Source: Gammaproteobacteria bacterium (GTDB lineage: Bacteria; Pseudomonadota; Gammaproteobacteria; SZUA-21). Taken from it: a DNA stretch of 14,859 bases. The stretch spans positions 1 to 14,859 of the forward strand of contig QIKQ01000317.1 of NCBI GenBank assembly GCA_003233075.1, in the 5' to 3' direction. The position numbers and the translations under genes are program-made. The notes beneath the pieces are model-generated. The model worked only from the letters and a program-made list of their open reading frames with translations, did not search any database and was not told where the DNA came from. This document shows, one piece after another, positions 14,192-14,859 of the stretch (position 1 is its first letter; every line of letters starts with the position of its first letter).

Positions 14192-14839
14192 ATGATAAAA
14201 AAACCAAATAATAAACCAGAAATATTAATGCTAAGCTCCGCTAGCTGTACTAATTGTAAATCTCTAAAAATGATTTTAAAAAAGCTAAAGCCTGCTAATT
14301 TATACTCAAATATTGTCGAAAAAAATGTTGAATCTAATAGTCAATTAGTTAGCCAGTACAATATCAAATCCGTGCCGTGGATCAAAATTAATGACATGGA
14401 GTTTTTTGGATTACTAACGGAAGCCGAATTAAAGTTTTGGTTAAAACAAGCTAATCACTCTAACCCTATGTTGGTCTATTTTACTGAGCTTCTTAAGAAG
14501 GGTTCATTAATACAAGCAATCCAAATCGTAAAACGCAATACAACTCATCTCGAAACATTAATCGAACTCATCTCCAATGTAGACACAAAAATGCAGGTTA
14601 GAATTGGCATTACGGCTATATTTGAAGAATTCGATAAACACAAAGTTCTCACGTCATGTATAACTCCTTTAAGTCAGAAAATTAATCATGAATCGGAACT
14701 AGTGCGAGCAGACATCGCTTACTTAATTTCATTAATACAAAACAACGATGCCACATTGCTTCTGCAAAAAATGAAAAAAGATACTTCCACGCAAGTATTA
14801 GAAATAGTCAATGATGCATTAACAGAAAGAGAGAGTTAA
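14192..14839 (+). CDS. Thioredoxin-fold protein with HEAT-like C-terminal half
   Basis: A 215-residue protein without signal peptide. Residues 9-86 have the thioredoxin fold: strand EILMLSSASC, active-site motif CTNC (19-22), and the cis-proline loop KSVPWIKI (59-66; P62). They end at about 86 with TEAELKFWLKQ. The CTNC pair is not the classic WCGPC, so its redox partner and direction cannot be told. Residues 92-215 are helical, with pairs of helices such as LVRADIAYLISLIQNNDATLLLQ and STQVLEIVNDAL that look HEAT-like and may bind a protein. No strong ribosome binding site precedes the ATG. The gene appears complete, with its stop (14837-14839) 20 bp from the window edge. Confidence 0.7.
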   Translation: MIKKPNNKPEILMLSSASCTNCKSLKMILKKLKPANLYSNIVEKNVESNSQLVSQYNIKSVPWIKINDMEFFGLLTEAELKFWLKQANHSNPMLVYFTELLKKGSLIQAIQIVKRNTTHLETLIELISNVDTKMQVRIGITAIFEEFDKHKVLTSCITPLSQKINHESELVRADIAYLISLIQNNDATLLLQKMKKDTSTQVLEIVNDALTERES

Positions 14840-14859
14840 AGAATAGTTATTAAGAAAAA

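Overview
The window looks like an AT-rich gammaproteobacterial chromosome. Basis: the core genes ald, ftsK, lolA, crcB/fluC, serS and cysG run on the minus strand in the order known from many Gammaproteobacteria (the ftsK-lolA-(rarA)-(crcB)-serS-cysG neighbourhood, with trxB divergent upstream). The multifunctional CysG and the LolA carrier also point to this class. I cannot name the genus. No phage, IS transposase, CRISPR array, tRNA or rRNA gene was recognised.

Layout. Positions 10-588 (minus) encode an orphan regulator that joins a MerR-type DNA-binding domain to a response-regulator receiver domain, with a good promoter directly upstream. Positions 589-1563 hold no convincing gene but carry an 18-bp tandem repeat, a recurring GGYATCGACACAA motif and a repeat-bounded element. 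Positions 1564-4317 are a serS-cysG transcription unit with a clear promoter at 4364-4392. Positions 4440-4722 are a small non-coding element with perfect 17-bp terminal inverted repeats and a cloverleaf-like internal structure. Positions 4815-10003 carry crcB/fluC, lolA, ftsK and ald, separated by gaps that hold dispersed palindromic repeats. rarA, usually found between lolA and crcB/serS, is absent, and its place holds repeats. Positions 10313-11263 (plus) are trxB, followed by a symmetrical pair of palindromes (11306-11404) and a COG3146-type GNAT-like protein (11449-12603).

The right end (12611-14839) holds four small, poorly known genes: a probable exported protein, a zinc-ribbon membrane protein, a small cysteine-containing protein whose signal peptide appears split off by a frameshift, and a thioredoxin-fold protein with a CTNC motif and a helical, HEAT-like C-terminal half.

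The genes are mostly housekeeping: translation (serS), siroheme synthesis (cysG), fluoride export (fluC), lipoprotein transport (lolA), chromosome segregation at division (ftsK), alanine catabolism (ald) and thiol redox balance (trxB). The least explained material is in the intergenic regions. At least three families of short inverted-repeat elements recur here, and the receiver-MerR gene has a candidate operator inside its own promoter spacer. I see no clear new multi-gene system; the repeat elements and the regulator's upstream region are the best candidates for follow-up.
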